From Leisingera sp. M658 (lineage in GTDB: Bacteria > Pseudomonadota > Alphaproteobacteria > Rhodobacterales > Rhodobacteraceae): a stretch of DNA of 64,000 nucleotides. Both the position numbers and the translations under genes were made by a program. This document shows, in pieces, positions 24,397 to 34,687 of this stretch; position 1 is the first letter of the stretch; every line of letters begins with the position of its first letter. Below the pieces are notes generated by a model. That model was given only the letters and a program-made list of their open reading frames with translations, was not told the origin of the DNA and ran no database searches. The DNA lies in NCBI RefSeq assembly GCF_025144145.1, contig NZ_CP083546.1, positions 753,501 to 817,500 of the forward strand, read 5' to 3'.

Positions 24397-25745
24397 CCAC
24401 GCTGCAGGGCGCCTCTGCAACGGATGTCGAAAACGCTGTGGCTTCGGCGCGGCGGGCATATGAGGATCGCCGCTGGGCGGGACAGAGCCCAGCCGCACGG
24501 AAAAAAGTACTGCACAGGATAGCTGACCGGATAGACGCCGAGGCGGTGGAACTGGCGGTGCTGGGCGTGCGCGACAACGGCACCGAGTACAACATGGCCC
24601 TGAAGGCCGAGCCGGGATCGGCCGCGGGCACTTTCCGCTATTATGCCGAGGCGCTGGACAAGGTGCCGGGCGAGATCGCGCCGACTGCGCCGGATGTGCT
24701 GGGGCTGGTGCAGCGGATGCCGGTTGGCGTGGTGGGCGCCATCGTGCCCTGGAACTTCCCGCTGATGATTGGTGCGTGGAAGCTGGCGCCGGCGCTGGCG
24801 ATGGGCAATTCGGTGGTGCTGAAACCGGCTGAAACCGCCTCGCTGACGCTGCTGCGGCTGGCAGAAATCTGCTCGGAATGCGGCCTGCCGGATGGGGTGC
24901 TGAACGTGGTAACCGGTTCCGGTGCCGAAACCGGGGCGGCGCTGGCCGCCTCGATGGATGTCGATGTGCTGGCCTTCACAGGTTCGGGCGCCACCGGGCG
25001 CAAACTGCTGGAGGCCTCGGCGCGTTCCAACCTCAAACGCTGCTATCTGGAACTGGGCGGCAAGTCCCCGAATATCGTCTTTGCGGATGCGCCGGATCTG
25101 GCCAAGGCGGCCAAAGTGTCTGCCGCTGGCATCTTTCGTAACTCCGGGCAGGTTTGTATCGCGGGGTCCCGCCTGCTGGTCGAGGCGTCGGTTCATGACG
25201 CGTTTGTGGAAATGCTGCAGGCCGAGGCCGAAGCGCTGCAGGTGGGCGATCCGCTGGACCTCAGCAGCCAGATCGGGGCGGTGAATTCGGAAGACCAGCT
25301 GCGCCGCAACCTGTCTTTCATGGACATGGCGCGGTCCGAGGGCGGACAGGTGGTGACCGGCGGAAAGCGCATTTTGGAGGAAACCGGCGGTACATATATG
25401 TCGCCGGCGATTGTCACCCAAGTGGCGCAGGACCACGCGCTGTTTCAGCGCGAGGTGTTCGGGCCGGTGCTGGCAGTGACAAGGTTCGAGAGTGAGGACG
25501 AGGCGCTGAGCCTTGCCAACGCCACCGACTTTGGCCTGGCGGCTGGTGTCTGGACCGCAAACCTGTCCCGCGCGCACAGGATGGTGGCGGGCATCCGGGC
25601 CGGTGTGGTGCATGTGAACACTTATGGCGGCTCGGACAACACCGTGCCCTTGGGCGGTGTCGGGCAGTCCGGCAATGGCCATGATAAGTCGTTGCATGCG
25701 CTGGACAAATACATCGATCTGAAAACCGCTTGGATTCAGTTGTGA
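24261..25745 (+). CDS. NAD(P)+-dependent aldehyde dehydrogenase (PuuC/betaine-aldehyde type)
   Basis: A 494-residue aldehyde dehydrogenase. Start at 24261 with AAGGAGG close ahead. Catalytic parts: NAD fold IVPWNFPLMIGAWKLAPALAMGN, Glu in ELGGKSPNIVFAD, nucleophile Cys in NSGQVCIAGSR, and EVFGPVLAVTRF. It resembles the 4-aminobutyraldehyde/gamma-glutamyl-aminobutyraldehyde branch. It overlaps the extended end of tctA in another frame. Together with the aminotransferase at 18861 it could finish oxidation of an amine-derived aldehyde; the TctABC linkage suggests an organic acid aldehyde instead. A strong terminator follows. Confidence 0.88.
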   Translation: MADQQRIDKLRQLDVAPQKLFLEGSWKEGSGQTLEVASPVDGSVLTTLQGASATDVENAVASARRAYEDRRWAGQSPAARKKVLHRIADRIDAEAVELAVLGVRDNGTEYNMALKAEPGSAAGTFRYYAEALDKVPGEIAPTAPDVLGLVQRMPVGVVGAIVPWNFPLMIGAWKLAPALAMGNSVVLKPAETASLTLLRLAEICSECGLPDGVLNVVTGSGAETGAALAASMDVDVLAFTGSGATGRKLLEASARSNLKRCYLELGGKSPNIVFADAPDLAKAAKVSAAGIFRNSGQVCIAGSRLLVEASVHDAFVEMLQAEAEALQVGDPLDLSSQIGAVNSEDQLRRNLSFMDMARSEGGQVVTGGKRILEETGGTYMSPAIVTQVAQDHALFQREVFGPVLAVTRFESEDEALSLANATDFGLAAGVWTANLSRAHRMVAGIRAGVVHVNTYGGSDNTVPLGGVGQSGNGHDKSLHALDKYIDLKTAWIQL

Positions 25746-25746
25746 A

Positions 25747-25794
25747 GCGGGTTTTGCGCCGCAAAACCCGCGGCCTCCGGCGGGAGTATTTTTG
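25747..25794 (+). terminator. Terminator hairpin with repeat tag (copy C)
   Basis: GCGGGTTTTGC-gcc-GCAAAACCCGC (25747-25771, perfect 11-bp stem) follows the aldehyde dehydrogenase stop and runs into CCTCCGGCGGGAGTATTTTTG, itself a small stem with a T-run. This is the cleanest copy of the GGAGTATTTTTG repeat. Confidence 0.75.
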
Positions 25795-25863
25795 CAAAGA
25801 TGAAAGGCCGCGCGCGTGCCGATGGCCGTCGCTGCGAAGCCTTTAAGACGGGAGAAAAAGCCT

Positions 25864-27096
25864 GTGGCAGACATGACCATACTAGTCGCCGGAACGTACG
25901 ACACCAAAGACGATGAACTGAGCTATCTGGCGGAAGTGATCCGCGGGCAGGGCGGCAAGGTGCTGACGATGGATGTGAGCGTTCTGGGCGATCCCAGCCA
26001 GCCCGCGGATGTCAGCAAGCAGGAGGTGGCCGCGGCCGGCGGCAGCTCGATCGAGGTGGCGATTGGCTCGGGGGATGAAAACACCGCCATGCAGATCATG
26101 GGTGCAGGTGCCGCGGCTATGGCGCTGGATCTGTACCGGCAGGGGCGCATTGACGGGGTGATTGTGCTGGGCGGTACCATGGGCACTGATCTGGCGCTGG
26201 ATATGTGTGCGGCGCTGCCCGTGGGGGTGCCCAAATACATCGTCTCAACTGTCGCATTTTCACCGCTGATGCCGCCCGAGCGGATCCCGGCGGATGTGCA
26301 GATGATCCTTTGGGCGGGTGGGCTCTATGGGCTGAACTCGATTTGCAAGGCGTCCCTGTCGCAGGCCGCAGGTGCGGTGCTGGGCGCGGCGCGGTCGGTG
26401 GAGCCGCCAAAACGGGACAGGCCGCTGATCGGCATGACGTCGTTTGGCAAGACTGTGCTGCGCTATATGGTAACACTGAAACCTGCGCTGGAAGCGCGCG
26501 GGTTTGAGGTTGCGGTGTTTCACGCCACCGGAATGGGCGGGCGGGCGTTTGAAAGCCTGGCCGCTGAGGGCGCCTTTGCCGCGGTGATGGATTTTGCGCC
26601 GCAGGAAGTGTCGAACCACTTGTTCGGCGGGTTGTCGGCGGGAGCGGACCGGATGACCAATGCCGGGCGCTCAGGCACGCCGCAGCTGGTGGCGCCGGGC
26701 TGTTATGACCTGGTGGATTTTGTCGGCTGGCAGGAGGTGCCAACGCAGTTGAAGGGGCGGGAAACACATGCCCACAACCGGCTGCTCACCTCCGCGATGC
26801 TGGATGCTGCCGAGCGGCGGCAGGTGGCGCAGGTGATGTGCGGCAAACTGGCAACGGCAGAGGCGCCGGTGGCGGTTCTGCTGCCTGCGGGCGGTTGCAA
26901 CGAGTGGGACCGCCCTGGCGCCCCTCTGCATGATGGGGAAGGGCTGGCGGCGTTCTGTGATGAAATGCGCGCCTCCTGCCCGGAAAATGCGGTGCTGCAT
27001 GAACTGGACTGCCATATCAATGATGCTGCGTTTTCCGGCAAAGCTTTGGAAATTCTGGACGGCTGGATTTCCAGCGGTGTGGTGAAGACTGGCTGA
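25864..27096 (+). CDS. Tm-1-like ATP-binding domain protein (UPF0261)
   Basis: A 410-residue protein of the UPF0261 family, related to the N-terminal half of tomato Tm-1. The start reads ILVAGTYDTKDDELSYLAEVI, then QVIVLGGT-like VIVLGGTMGTDLALDM, KYIVSTVAFSPLMPPERIPADVQMILWAGGLYGLNSI, and GMTSFGKTVLRYM. I use GTG at 25864, which has GGGAG nine bases ahead; ATG at 25873 is the alternative. The family binds a nucleotide, but its bacterial role is not established. The TIM-barrel partner often encoded next to it is absent. Confidence 0.85.
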   Translation: MADMTILVAGTYDTKDDELSYLAEVIRGQGGKVLTMDVSVLGDPSQPADVSKQEVAAAGGSSIEVAIGSGDENTAMQIMGAGAAAMALDLYRQGRIDGVIVLGGTMGTDLALDMCAALPVGVPKYIVSTVAFSPLMPPERIPADVQMILWAGGLYGLNSICKASLSQAAGAVLGAARSVEPPKRDRPLIGMTSFGKTVLRYMVTLKPALEARGFEVAVFHATGMGGRAFESLAAEGAFAAVMDFAPQEVSNHLFGGLSAGADRMTNAGRSGTPQLVAPGCYDLVDFVGWQEVPTQLKGRETHAHNRLLTSAMLDAAERRQVAQVMCGKLATAEAPVAVLLPAGGCNEWDRPGAPLHDGEGLAAFCDEMRASCPENAVLHELDCHINDAAFSGKALEILDGWISSGVVKTG

Positions 27097-27339
27097 ACAG
27101 CGAATTTCCTTACACCCTTGGTTGTACCTCTTGGAGAGATGTTTCAAGAAGTTTTCAATTCGCCAATCTTCTGTTACGTAATGGGCGGCATGTCCGGCTT
27201 TGGCAGCGCCCGGGCGTTTCAGACGCGGGGTTTGCCGGCCATTGGCGGCATTGGGGCTTGGCGCCGGTTTGGCTGCCGTGCCTAATCGGATGAGAGCCGG
27301 GCGCAGCTGCTGCCGCACCGGGAAAAAGAGGATGACCGG

Positions 27340-29430
27340 ATGAGTGAAACCATAGCGTATGAGCGTGTAGGCGATGTTGCTGTTCTGAAGGCGCAGAATC
27401 CGCCAGTGAACGCGCTGGGTGCTGAGGTGCGCAAAGGGTTGCTGGCCGGGATCGAACGCGCGGAACAGGACGGTGCCAAGGCGGTACTGATCTATGGCGA
27501 GGGCCGGACCTATTTTGCCGGTGCAGATATCCGCGAGTTCGGCAAGCCGCCGCAGGAGCCGCAGCTGCCCGGCCTGTGCAGCCGGATCGAGGCCTCGCCG
27601 CTGATCGTGGTCTCTGTAATGCATGGCACGGCATTGGGCGGCGGGCTGGAGGTGGCCTTGTCCTCGCATTACCGGATTGCGGTGCCGTCCGCCAGGATGG
27701 GCCTGCCTGAGGTCAACCTGGGCATTCTGCCCGGAGCGGGCGGCACCCAGCGGCTGCCGCGTTTGGCCGGAACCGAAGCGGCGCTGGAGATGATCACCAG
27801 CGGCCGTCATTTCGGCGCCGCGGAGGCGCTGGAAAAGGGCATTATCGACAAAATCGAAGAGGGGGATCTGCGGGGGATCGGCCTGGCTTATGTGCAAGAG
27901 CTGCTGGAGCAGGGCGCCCCGCGCCGGGCCGTTGGGGAAATGCCCGCGCCGGAAGCGGTGGACTTTGATGCGGCCTATGCAGCCACGCTGAAAAAGGGGC
28001 GCGGCCAGCTGTCGCCGGCCACGGCTGTGCGCGCGGTGCAGGCAGCGGCTGAGGCGGAGAGCTTTGAGGCGGGCCTCAAGCGTGAGCGTGCGCTGTTCAT
28101 GGAGCTGATGGGCTCTGATCAGCGGCAGGGGCTGATCCATGCTTTCTTCTCGGAGCGCGCGGTCAGCAAACTGCCGGAGCTGGAGAGCGTTGCGCCGCGC
28201 GAGGTGGCCTTGATGGGGGTGATCGGCGGCGGCACCATGGGGGCGGGAATCGCCACCGCAGCGCTGCTGGCGGATTTGCCGGTGGTGCTGATAGAGATGA
28301 CCGATGACGCCACGGCTGCGGCACGGGGCCGGATTGAAGGCAACCTGAAAGGGGCCTTGAAGCGCGGCAAGATCACTGAGGCGCAATATGATCGGCTGAC
28401 CGGCGAGGCGCTGACTGTGGCGACGGATTATGCTGCGCTGACGCAAGCGGATCTGGTGGTTGAAGCGGTGTTTGAGGACATGGGTGTCAAGCGCGAGGTC
28501 TTTGGCAAGCTGGATGCCCATTGCAAACCCGGCGCAGTGCTGGCGACAAATACGTCTTATTTGGATGTGGACGAGATTGCCGCTTCGACCTCCCGGCCGC
28601 AGGATGTGATCGGTCTGCATTTCTTCTCGCCCGCGCATGTGATGAAGCTGCTGGAAGTTGTGGTGGCAAAGGATACCGCGCCAGAGGTGCTGGCGACTGG
28701 TTTTGCCCTTGGCAAGCGGCTGAAGAAGGTCGCGGTGCGATCGGGCATTTGCGACGGGTTCATCGGCAACCGGATCATGAACGCCTACCGCAAAGCGGCG
28801 GAATATCTGGTGCTGGATGGCGCCTCGCCTTATCAGGTGGACGCGGTTGTAACCGGGTTTGGTTTCCCGATGGGGCCTTTTGCAATGGGCGATCTGGCCG
28901 GGCTGGACATCAACTGGGCCGCCCGCAAGCGCCGCGCCCCGAGCCGCGATCCGCGCGAACGGGTGCCGCGATTCTACGAAATGCTCTGCGAGGGCGGCGA
29001 TTTCGGCCAGAAGACCGGTAAAGGCTTCTATATCTACAAGGAAGGCACGCGCGGCGGCGTTCCGAACCTGGAAGTGGCCGGACTGATTACCCGGGATCAG
29101 GAAGAGCAGAATATCACCCCGCGGGACTTCCCGGACGCCGAGGTTTTGCGGCGCTATATGTGCGCCATGGTCAACGAGGCCGCCAAGGTGGTGGGCGAGG
29201 GTATTGCCCGCCGTCCGCTGGATGTGGATATGGTGATGCTGTTCGGCTACGGCTTCCCGCGCTTCTGGGGCGGGCCGCTGAAATGGGCGGATCTGCAGGG
29301 TCTGGACGGCATTCTGGCCGATATCAGGGCTTACGCGGCAGAGGATGATTTTTTCTGGCAGCCCGCGCCGCTGCTGGAGCAGCTGGTGGCGGACGGGAAA
29401 ACCTTCGATGATCTGAATAAGGGCGGCTAA
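27340..29430 (+). CDS. bifunctional enoyl-CoA hydratase / 3-hydroxyacyl-CoA dehydrogenase (FadJ-like)
   Basis: A 696-residue fusion. The crotonase domain (about 1-190) has the oxyanion-hole segments [12 protein letters not shown] and [14 protein letters not shown] and the acidic pair in [24 protein letters not shown]. The dehydrogenase NAD domain begins near residue 290 ([29 protein letters not shown]), with catalytic His in [15 protein letters not shown] and the C-terminal domain from about 480. It performs two steps of beta-oxidation on an acyl-CoA. No thiolase gene is adjacent; it stands alone, preceded by a 243-bp non-coding stretch. Confidence 0.92.
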   Translation: MSETIAYERVGDVAVLKAQNPPVNALGAEVRKGLLAGIERAEQDGAKAVLIYGEGRTYFAGADIREFGKPPQEPQLPGLCSRIEASPLIVVSVMHGTALGGGLEVALSSHYRIAVPSARMGLPEVNLGILPGAGGTQRLPRLAGTEAALEMITSGRHFGAAEALEKGIIDKIEEGDLRGIGLAYVQELLEQGAPRRAVGEMPAPEAVDFDAAYAATLKKGRGQLSPATAVRAVQAAAEAESFEAGLKRERALFMELMGSDQRQGLIHAFFSERAVSKLPELESVAPREVALMGVIGGGTMGAGIATAALLADLPVVLIEMTDDATAAARGRIEGNLKGALKRGKITEAQYDRLTGEALTVATDYAALTQADLVVEAVFEDMGVKREVFGKLDAHCKPGAVLATNTSYLDVDEIAASTSRPQDVIGLHFFSPAHVMKLLEVVVAKDTAPEVLATGFALGKRLKKVAVRSGICDGFIGNRIMNAYRKAAEYLVLDGASPYQVDAVVTGFGFPMGPFAMGDLAGLDINWAARKRRAPSRDPRERVPRFYEMLCEGGDFGQKTGKGFYIYKEGTRGGVPNLEVAGLITRDQEEQNITPRDFPDAEVLRRYMCAMVNEAAKVVGEGIARRPLDVDMVMLFGYGFPRFWGGPLKWADLQGLDGILADIRAYAAEDDFFWQPAPLLEQLVADGKTFDDLNKGG

Positions 29431-29439
29431 GCGGGGGCG

Positions 29440-29600
29440 GGCGCCCTTCCGGCCCGTCGAGGGCCATCAGGGCGCGGCCCGGCTGTGCCGGGCTGGACGC
29501 GCAAACGCTGGCCGTATCACGAAATAGCGCCGCGCGGAACGCGCGGCGCTTGGCCCAACAAGAGCGGTGCATCTTTGATGCGCCTGGTGATTGACGGGAG
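29440..29600. repeat. GC-rich palindromic repeat between convergent genes (copy R4)
   Basis: Between the beta-oxidation gene and rpe lies AGCGCCGCGCG-gaa-CGCGCGGCGCT (29526-29550, perfect 11-bp arms) followed at once by the GGCCCAAC tag and then GTGCATC-ttt-GATGCGC, the same order as at 6011-6061. It probably ends transcription from both sides and belongs to the dispersed family also at 4761, 35360 and 36770. Confidence 0.7.
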
Positions 29601-29614
29601 AACCTCAGTGCGTT

Positions 29615-30304
29615 TTAGGTCCAGGTACCTTCGGTCGCGGTGCGGATCTTGCGGATGTTCTCGCCGTAAACCGTGGGATCGTTGACCGAACCGCCTTTGA
29701 ATACGGCGGAGCCGGCAACCAGCACGTCGGCCCCTGCCTCAGTGACCAGCGGCGCGGTGGCGGGATCTACACCGCCGTCGATTTCGATATGCACCGGGCG
29801 GTCGCCGATCATCGAACGCAGGCTGCGGATCTTGGCGGTCATGTCGATGAACTTCTGGCCGCCAAAGCCGGGGTTTACGGTCATAACACAGATCAGGTCG
29901 GTCAGGTCCAGAAGATGCGCAACCGCTTCCGCCGGGGTGCCGGGGTTCAATGCGACGCCTGCCTTCATTCCGGCCCCGCGGATCGCCTGCAGGGTGCGGT
30001 GGATATGCGGGCCGGCCTCGATATGGGCGGTCAGCACATCGGCGCCGGCGTCGGCATAGGCGTCAATATAGGGATCAACCGGCGCGATCATCAGATGCAC
30101 GTCCATCACTGTTTTCACATGCGGACGGAACGCCTTTACCGCCTGCGGGCCAAAGGTGAGGTTCGGCACGAAATGCCCGTCCATCACATCCACATGCACC
30201 CAATCGGCGCCCTGGGCTTCAATCGCCCGGATCTCCTGGCCGAAGTTGGCGAAATCGGCGGAGAGGATAGAGGGCGCGATCTTGATCTTGCGGTCAAAGG
30301 ACAT
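29615..30304 (-). CDS. rpe: ribulose-phosphate 3-epimerase
   Basis: A 229-residue TIM barrel that interconverts ribulose 5-phosphate and xylulose 5-phosphate. Family motifs: KIAPSILSADFANFGQEI, VHVDVMDGHFVPNLTFGP (metal His/Asp), DVHLMI, MTVNPGFGGQKFI, and EIDGGVDPATAPLV with ADVLVAGSAVFKG as the phosphate site. The ATG at 30304 matches the family N-terminus; a longer frame to 30430 would add 42 unrelated residues. It is a single gene, divergent from the phn operon. Confidence 0.95.
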   Translation of the reverse strand: MSFDRKIKIAPSILSADFANFGQEIRAIEAQGADWVHVDVMDGHFVPNLTFGPQAVKAFRPHVKTVMDVHLMIAPVDPYIDAYADAGADVLTAHIEAGPHIHRTLQAIRGAGMKAGVALNPGTPAEAVAHLLDLTDLICVMTVNPGFGGQKFIDMTAKIRSLRSMIGDRPVHIEIDGGVDPATAPLVTEAGADVLVAGSAVFKGGSVNDPTVYGENIRKIRTATEGTWT

Positions 30305-30436
30305 CTGGCAGCTTCCTTTTGCAAAGGGAATTGAGGAGTCGATGGCCGTATAGACCGTCCCGGCCCCTGTGGACAGGGGCAGAATGCGCAGCAGGCCCGT
30401 TACCCAGTGCCGCACGCCTGCGGGTTGCATGGGGCG

Positions 30437-30454
30437 GCGTTACAAAACTTTCAC
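30437..30454 (+). promoter_or_regulatory. Pho-box-like site upstream of phnC
   Basis: GCGTTAC-aaaa-CTTTCAC has the 7-4-7 direct-repeat layout of a PhoB site and agrees at 13 of 18 positions with the E. coli type CTGTCAT-aaaa-CTGTCAC. It lies 66-83 bp before the phnC start. Phosphonate transport genes are classic Pho regulon members, so control by phosphate starvation is likely. Confidence 0.55.
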
Positions 30455-30519
30455 GGCGGTGACACATGAGGTTTGAGCAAGCGCATTAGGCAGGTCCCGA
30501 ACGAAGAGGGAGCGCCCCG

Positions 30520-31338
30520 GTGCTGCGCATAGACAAACTGACAAAACGGTTCGGTGGCAAGTTAGCGGTGGATACCGCCACGCTGGACATCGACAAGCCC
30601 TGCATGATCGGCATTATCGGTCGATCGGGTGCGGGCAAATCCACCCTGCTGCGGATGCTCAATCGGCTGGAAGATGCCAGCGAAGGCCGTATTCTGTATG
30701 AGGGCCGTGAAATCACTGGCCTGAAGGGCAAAGAGAAACGGGCCTGGCAGTCCGACTGCGCGATGATCTTTCAGCAGTTCAACCTGGTGCCGCGGATGGA
30801 TGTGGTGTCCAACGTGCTGCACGGAACGCTGAACCGCCGCAACGCGATGGCGACGCTGTTCAACCTGTACCCGATGGCGGATATTCATGCGGCAATTGAA
30901 ATTCTCGGCCGGCTTGGCATTGCCGAACATGCCGCCAAGCGCGCCGAGGCGCTGTCAGGCGGCCAGCAGCAGCGGGTGGCGATTGCCCGGGCGCTGATGC
31001 AGGATCCGAAGATCATCCTGGCGGATGAGCCGATTGCCTCGCTCGACCCGATGAACGCCCAGACCGTTATGGAAGCGCTGCGCCGCATTCACGAGGAAGA
31101 CGGCCGCACGGTGATTGCCAATCTGCACACGCTGGACACTGCACGGCGGTACTGCGACCGGGTGGTCGGCATGCGCGACGGGCGCATTGTGTTCGACGGG
31201 CTGCCCGAGCAGCTGACCACCGGCGTTGCCCGCGAGATTTACGGCGCCGGGGATGAGTTTTCCGAAGCTGCAACCTCAACCGAGATCGAGACTTTGGAAC
31301 GGGCGGATGCAATGCGCGCCGCCATTCCCGCCGAGTAA
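30520..31338 (+). CDS. phnC: phosphonate ABC transporter ATP-binding protein PhnC
   Basis: A 272-residue ABC ATPase: Walker [16 protein letters not shown]-loop [21 protein letters not shown], signature [17 protein letters not shown], Walker [14 protein letters not shown]. The stretch [11 protein letters not shown] is typical of PhnC. Translation starts at GTG 30520 with GAGGGAG ahead. It powers phosphonate uptake with PhnD and two PhnE proteins encoded next. Confidence 0.94.
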   Translation: MLRIDKLTKRFGGKLAVDTATLDIDKPCMIGIIGRSGAGKSTLLRMLNRLEDASEGRILYEGREITGLKGKEKRAWQSDCAMIFQQFNLVPRMDVVSNVLHGTLNRRNAMATLFNLYPMADIHAAIEILGRLGIAEHAAKRAEALSGGQQQRVAIARALMQDPKIILADEPIASLDPMNAQTVMEALRRIHEEDGRTVIANLHTLDTARRYCDRVVGMRDGRIVFDGLPEQLTTGVAREIYGAGDEFSEAATSTEIETLERADAMRAAIPAE

Positions 31339-31404
31339 CCCCGAACTTCTTTTACCGACCCCGCGGGCTGCTCGTCGGGGATTGACCAACCGGAGAGACA
31401 TGAG

Positions 31405-32307
31405 ATGAAGAAACTGCTTGCTGCCGTTCTGGCAACCACCGCGCTGACGACCCCCGTTGCGGCAGAGGAAATCAAGGAATTCCGCATCGGCATTCTGGGC
31501 GGTGAGAACGCACAGGACCGTCTGAGCAAGCAGGAATGCCTGCGTGAACAGACCGAAGAGCTGCTGGGCGTTGAAACCAAATTGTTTGCCCCCGCCGACT
31601 ATAACGGTGTGATCCAGGGCCTGCTGGGCGGCACCATCGACATGGCCTGGCTGGGCGCGTCGGGCTATGCCAAGACCTATCTGTCCAACCCCGAAGCGGT
31701 TGAGCCGGTTCTGGTCAAGGTTAATGCGGACGGCGGTTTTGGCTACTACTCGGTTGGCTTTGCCCGCAAGGACAGCGGCGTTGCTTCGCTGGAAGACCTG
31801 AAGGGCAAAACTTTTGGCTTTGGCGATCCGAACTCCACCTCGGGCTATCTGATCCCGTCGATCGAAATCCCGCAAGTGACGGGCGCCACCATGGACTCTG
31901 GCGATTACTTTGGCGAAGTGAAATTCACTGGCGGGCATGAACAGACCATTGTTGCCGTGGCCAATGGCGACGTTGCTGGCGGTGTCAGCTGGGCCGATGG
32001 TCTGGGCGAATGGGAAGACGGCTACAACTCCGGCGCTCTGCGCCGTGCGGTGGATGCAGGTCTGGTAGACATGAATGATCTGGTCGAGATCTGGAAATCC
32101 GCGCCGATCCCCGAAGGCCCGTTTGTGCTGCGCACCGAATTGCCTGCGGATGTGAAGGTCAAGATGACCGGTCTGCTGGCTTCGATGAACTCAATCGATC
32201 CGGATTGCATGTACAATGTGCTGGGCGGTGAATCAAAAGGCCTGATGCCGATCACCCATGACGCCTATGAGGTGATCATCGAAGCCCGTAAACTGAAATC
32301 CCAGTAA
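31405..32307 (+). CDS. phnD: phosphonate ABC transporter substrate-binding protein PhnD
   Basis: A 300-residue periplasmic protein: signal peptide MKKLLAAVLATTALTTPVAAEE, then EFRIGILGGENAQDRLSKQ and the ligand-site region GGTIDMAWLGASGYAKTYL plus GKTFGFGDPNSTSGYLIPS, all hallmarks of PhnD. It delivers phosphonates to PhnCE. A stem-loop follows at 32339-32369. Confidence 0.94.
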   Translation: MKKLLAAVLATTALTTPVAAEEIKEFRIGILGGENAQDRLSKQECLREQTEELLGVETKLFAPADYNGVIQGLLGGTIDMAWLGASGYAKTYLSNPEAVEPVLVKVNADGGFGYYSVGFARKDSGVASLEDLKGKTFGFGDPNSTSGYLIPSIEIPQVTGATMDSGDYFGEVKFTGGHEQTIVAVANGDVAGGVSWADGLGEWEDGYNSGALRRAVDAGLVDMNDLVEIWKSAPIPEGPFVLRTELPADVKVKMTGLLASMNSIDPDCMYNVLGGESKGLMPITHDAYEVIIEARKLKSQ

Positions 32308-32338
32308 TTTCAGTACCGTACCTTTGATACTGTGCTCT

Positions 32339-32369
32339 GCGGGGGTTCGGGCCTGGCTCGGAACCCCGC
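32339..32369 (+). terminator. Stem-loop between phnD and phnE, likely attenuator
   Basis: GCGGGGGTTC (32339-32348) pairs with GAACCCCGC (32361-32369) and is followed by AATTTCCTT. It probably raises phnD mRNA over permease mRNA. Confidence 0.55.
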
Positions 32370-32422
32370 AATTTCCTTGATGGCATATGCTCCGGCCATC
32401 CCTTCAGGACCAGGACCCCTAC

Positions 32423-33292
32423 ATGGCAGATCTGACAGCCGCCCGGCCGGGCATCGAGGATATCCGGCAGCAATACACCGCCCACACCCAGCGCAAGCGG
32501 CTGTACGGCGGCATTCTTCTGGCCATTTTTGTGGCGCTGATGGTTGCAGGTTTCCGCACCGCGGATGCGCGCAATGCCGGCTCCTTTGCCGATGGGTTCA
32601 CCCGCATCTTCGACTACCCGACCGAGGTTCTGGCAGAAGCGTCCCAGAAGGCAGCCCAGCTGCCCGGCCATGCGGTGCACTTCTTTCCGGCACTGGTGGA
32701 GACGCTGAATATCGCCGCGGCATCAACGCTGGCGGGCGCGGTGTTCGGCACCCTGCTGTCGCTTTTGTCGACCCGCGGCATGGCGCCCTGGCCTGCGCTT
32801 ATCCCGCTGTTCCGCCGCATCAGCGACATTTGCCGCGCGATCCCGGAAATCGTCATTGCGCTGGTGCTGATCTTTGTCCTTGGCGGCGGCCCGGTGCCTG
32901 CGATGATCGCCATTGCCATCCACACCGCTGGTGCGCTGGGCAAACTGTTTTCCGAGGTGAACGAAAACGCCTCATTGAAACCTGTGGAAGGTCTGTCATC
33001 GGTCGGCGCCACCTGGGCGCAGCGGATGACGCTGGGGGTGATCCCGCAGGTCGGGCCGAACTACGTCAGCTACGCGCTGTTGCGGTTTGAGATCAATATC
33101 CGGGCCTCGGCCATTCTTGGTTTTGTCGGGGCGGGCGGCATCGGCTACGAGCTGAAGAACGCCATGTCCTGGGGGCAGGGGCGGTACGACGAGGCCGCCG
33201 CCATCTTCCTGCTGCTGTTCATCACCATCGTGGCCGTCGACCAGCTGTCCGGCATCCTGCGTGACCGTCTGACCCATGGAGCGAAAGCATGA
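32423..33292 (+). CDS. phnE: phosphonate ABC transporter permease PhnE (first copy)
   Basis: A 289-residue inner-membrane permease with the EAA-type loop HTAGALGKLFSEVNENASLKPVEGLSSVGATW and the C-terminal PhnE block FEINIRASAILGFVGAGGIGYEL. A CAGGA precedes the ATG at 32423; a start at 32387 is possible but less likely. It overlaps the second permease by four bases (ATGA), so the two are coupled and probably form a heterodimer. Confidence 0.93.
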   Translation: MADLTAARPGIEDIRQQYTAHTQRKRLYGGILLAIFVALMVAGFRTADARNAGSFADGFTRIFDYPTEVLAEASQKAAQLPGHAVHFFPALVETLNIAAASTLAGAVFGTLLSLLSTRGMAPWPALIPLFRRISDICRAIPEIVIALVLIFVLGGGPVPAMIAIAIHTAGALGKLFSEVNENASLKPVEGLSSVGATWAQRMTLGVIPQVGPNYVSYALLRFEINIRASAILGFVGAGGIGYELKNAMSWGQGRYDEAAAIFLLLFITIVAVDQLSGILRDRLTHGAKA

Positions 33293-34662
33293 CTACTTTC
33301 GATACCACCCTCACCCCGGCAGAGCTGAAGCTGGATATCTCCAAGCTGTTCCTGAAGAAGCGGCTGCTGGGTTTCGCTCTGCCCGCCGCGGTGCTGGTCT
33401 ATCTGGCCTATGTCTTTGTGGCTTTTGATGTCCTGGGGCTGTGGGATAAAGCGAGCCTGGAGAACGCGAGAACCCTGGTCAGCGACAGCTATAGCTACAA
33501 GACCCATGTGACCCGCGACAACCGAAACGGTGCGGTTTCGGTGTCCATCGAAGGGGAGCGCAAAGGCGCCTATCCCGATGGAACAGCACCGGATTGGGTT
33601 GCCCTGGGGGAGACCACGGTGATTGACCTGGAGGACGGCCATACCGTCAGCTTTGGCCCGGAAACCATCGAATACGCAATCCCCGGCTATGGCACTGTGC
33701 GCGCCACCCCCAGCCGCAGCGCAGGTGTTCAGGCCGAACTGCCGGCAGGCGATGTGCCGGAGTGGATCAGCGTCTCCAAGAACCGGCTGGCGGTTAAAAC
33801 CGGGGCCGGGCGCCTGACCGTCACCCGCAACCGGGCCGAAGTGTTCCGCTATTTCACGGGCTGGGAGCTGTTCTTTTTTACCCTCGACAGCCCTTATTAC
33901 GGCATGGGGGCAGGGGAGCTTCTGCAGCGTGCAGCCACCGGTGAGGCAGGCGCGATTTTCCAGGAGTTCTGGACCAACAAGATGTGGCGCCATCAGGATG
34001 TGGCCTGGGCAATTGCCGAAACCCTGCTGATGGCGTTCCTTGGCACCATTGGCGCCGGTATCATTGCACTGCCTTTGGCCTTTGCCGCGACCCGCAATTT
34101 CATGCCGTTCCGGGCCTTGCGCTTTGCCATGCGCCGGCTGTTCGATTTCTTCCGCGGCGTGGATTCGCTGATCTGGACCGTGGTCCTGGCCCGCGCCTTT
34201 GGCCCCGGCCCCCTGACCGGTGCGCTGGCGATCCTGGTCACGGATACTGGCACTTTCGGCAAGATCTTCTCAGAAGCGCTGGAAAACGTTGATCAGAAAC
34301 AGATTGAGGGCGTCGCCTCCACCGGCGCAAAACCGTTGCAGCGCTACCGGTTCGGAGTGATCCCGCAGATTACTCCGGTATTGCTGAGCCAGCTCCTGTA
34401 TTTCCTGGAATCCAACACCCGCTCAGCCACCATTATCGGTGCCATCACCGGCGGCGGCATCGGCCTGCTGCTGACCCAGGCGATCATCACCCAAAAGGAC
34501 TGGGAGGAGGTGGCCTATTACATCACCCTGATCATCGTGATGGTAATGCTGATGGATTGGTTCTCGGGCTGGCTGCGGCGGAAGCTGATCACAGGCGGCA
34601 GCGGCCCGGCCAGACGCAAGGCATCCAAGGCGCAAGAGGGCAGCGCCTTCTTGCTGCCTTGA
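33289..34662 (+). CDS. phnE: phosphonate ABC transporter permease PhnE (second copy, with large extracytoplasmic insert)
   Basis: A 457-residue permease. After the first helix ([21 protein letters not shown], about 30-50) comes a roughly 130-residue soluble stretch rich in beta strands (about 55-185, e.g. [25 protein letters not shown]), which should face the periplasm. The transport domain follows (about 235-435) with [30 protein letters not shown] and [24 protein letters not shown]. Long second PhnE proteins of this sort are known from alphaproteobacteria; the insert's role is unknown. Confidence 0.92.
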   Translation: MTTFDTTLTPAELKLDISKLFLKKRLLGFALPAAVLVYLAYVFVAFDVLGLWDKASLENARTLVSDSYSYKTHVTRDNRNGAVSVSIEGERKGAYPDGTAPDWVALGETTVIDLEDGHTVSFGPETIEYAIPGYGTVRATPSRSAGVQAELPAGDVPEWISVSKNRLAVKTGAGRLTVTRNRAEVFRYFTGWELFFFTLDSPYYGMGAGELLQRAATGEAGAIFQEFWTNKMWRHQDVAWAIAETLLMAFLGTIGAGIIALPLAFAATRNFMPFRALRFAMRRLFDFFRGVDSLIWTVVLARAFGPGPLTGALAILVTDTGTFGKIFSEALENVDQKQIEGVASTGAKPLQRYRFGVIPQITPVLLSQLLYFLESNTRSATIIGAITGGGIGLLLTQAIITQKDWEEVAYYITLIIVMVMLMDWFSGWLRRKLITGGSGPARRKASKAQEGSAFLLP

Positions 34663-34687
34663 TCCCGGAAATTTCAGAGGAAAGACC

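Noticed and set aside
26671..28638. A 655-codon open frame on the - strand
   Set aside because: Antisense to the Tm-1-like and beta-oxidation genes; composition marks it as a shadow.
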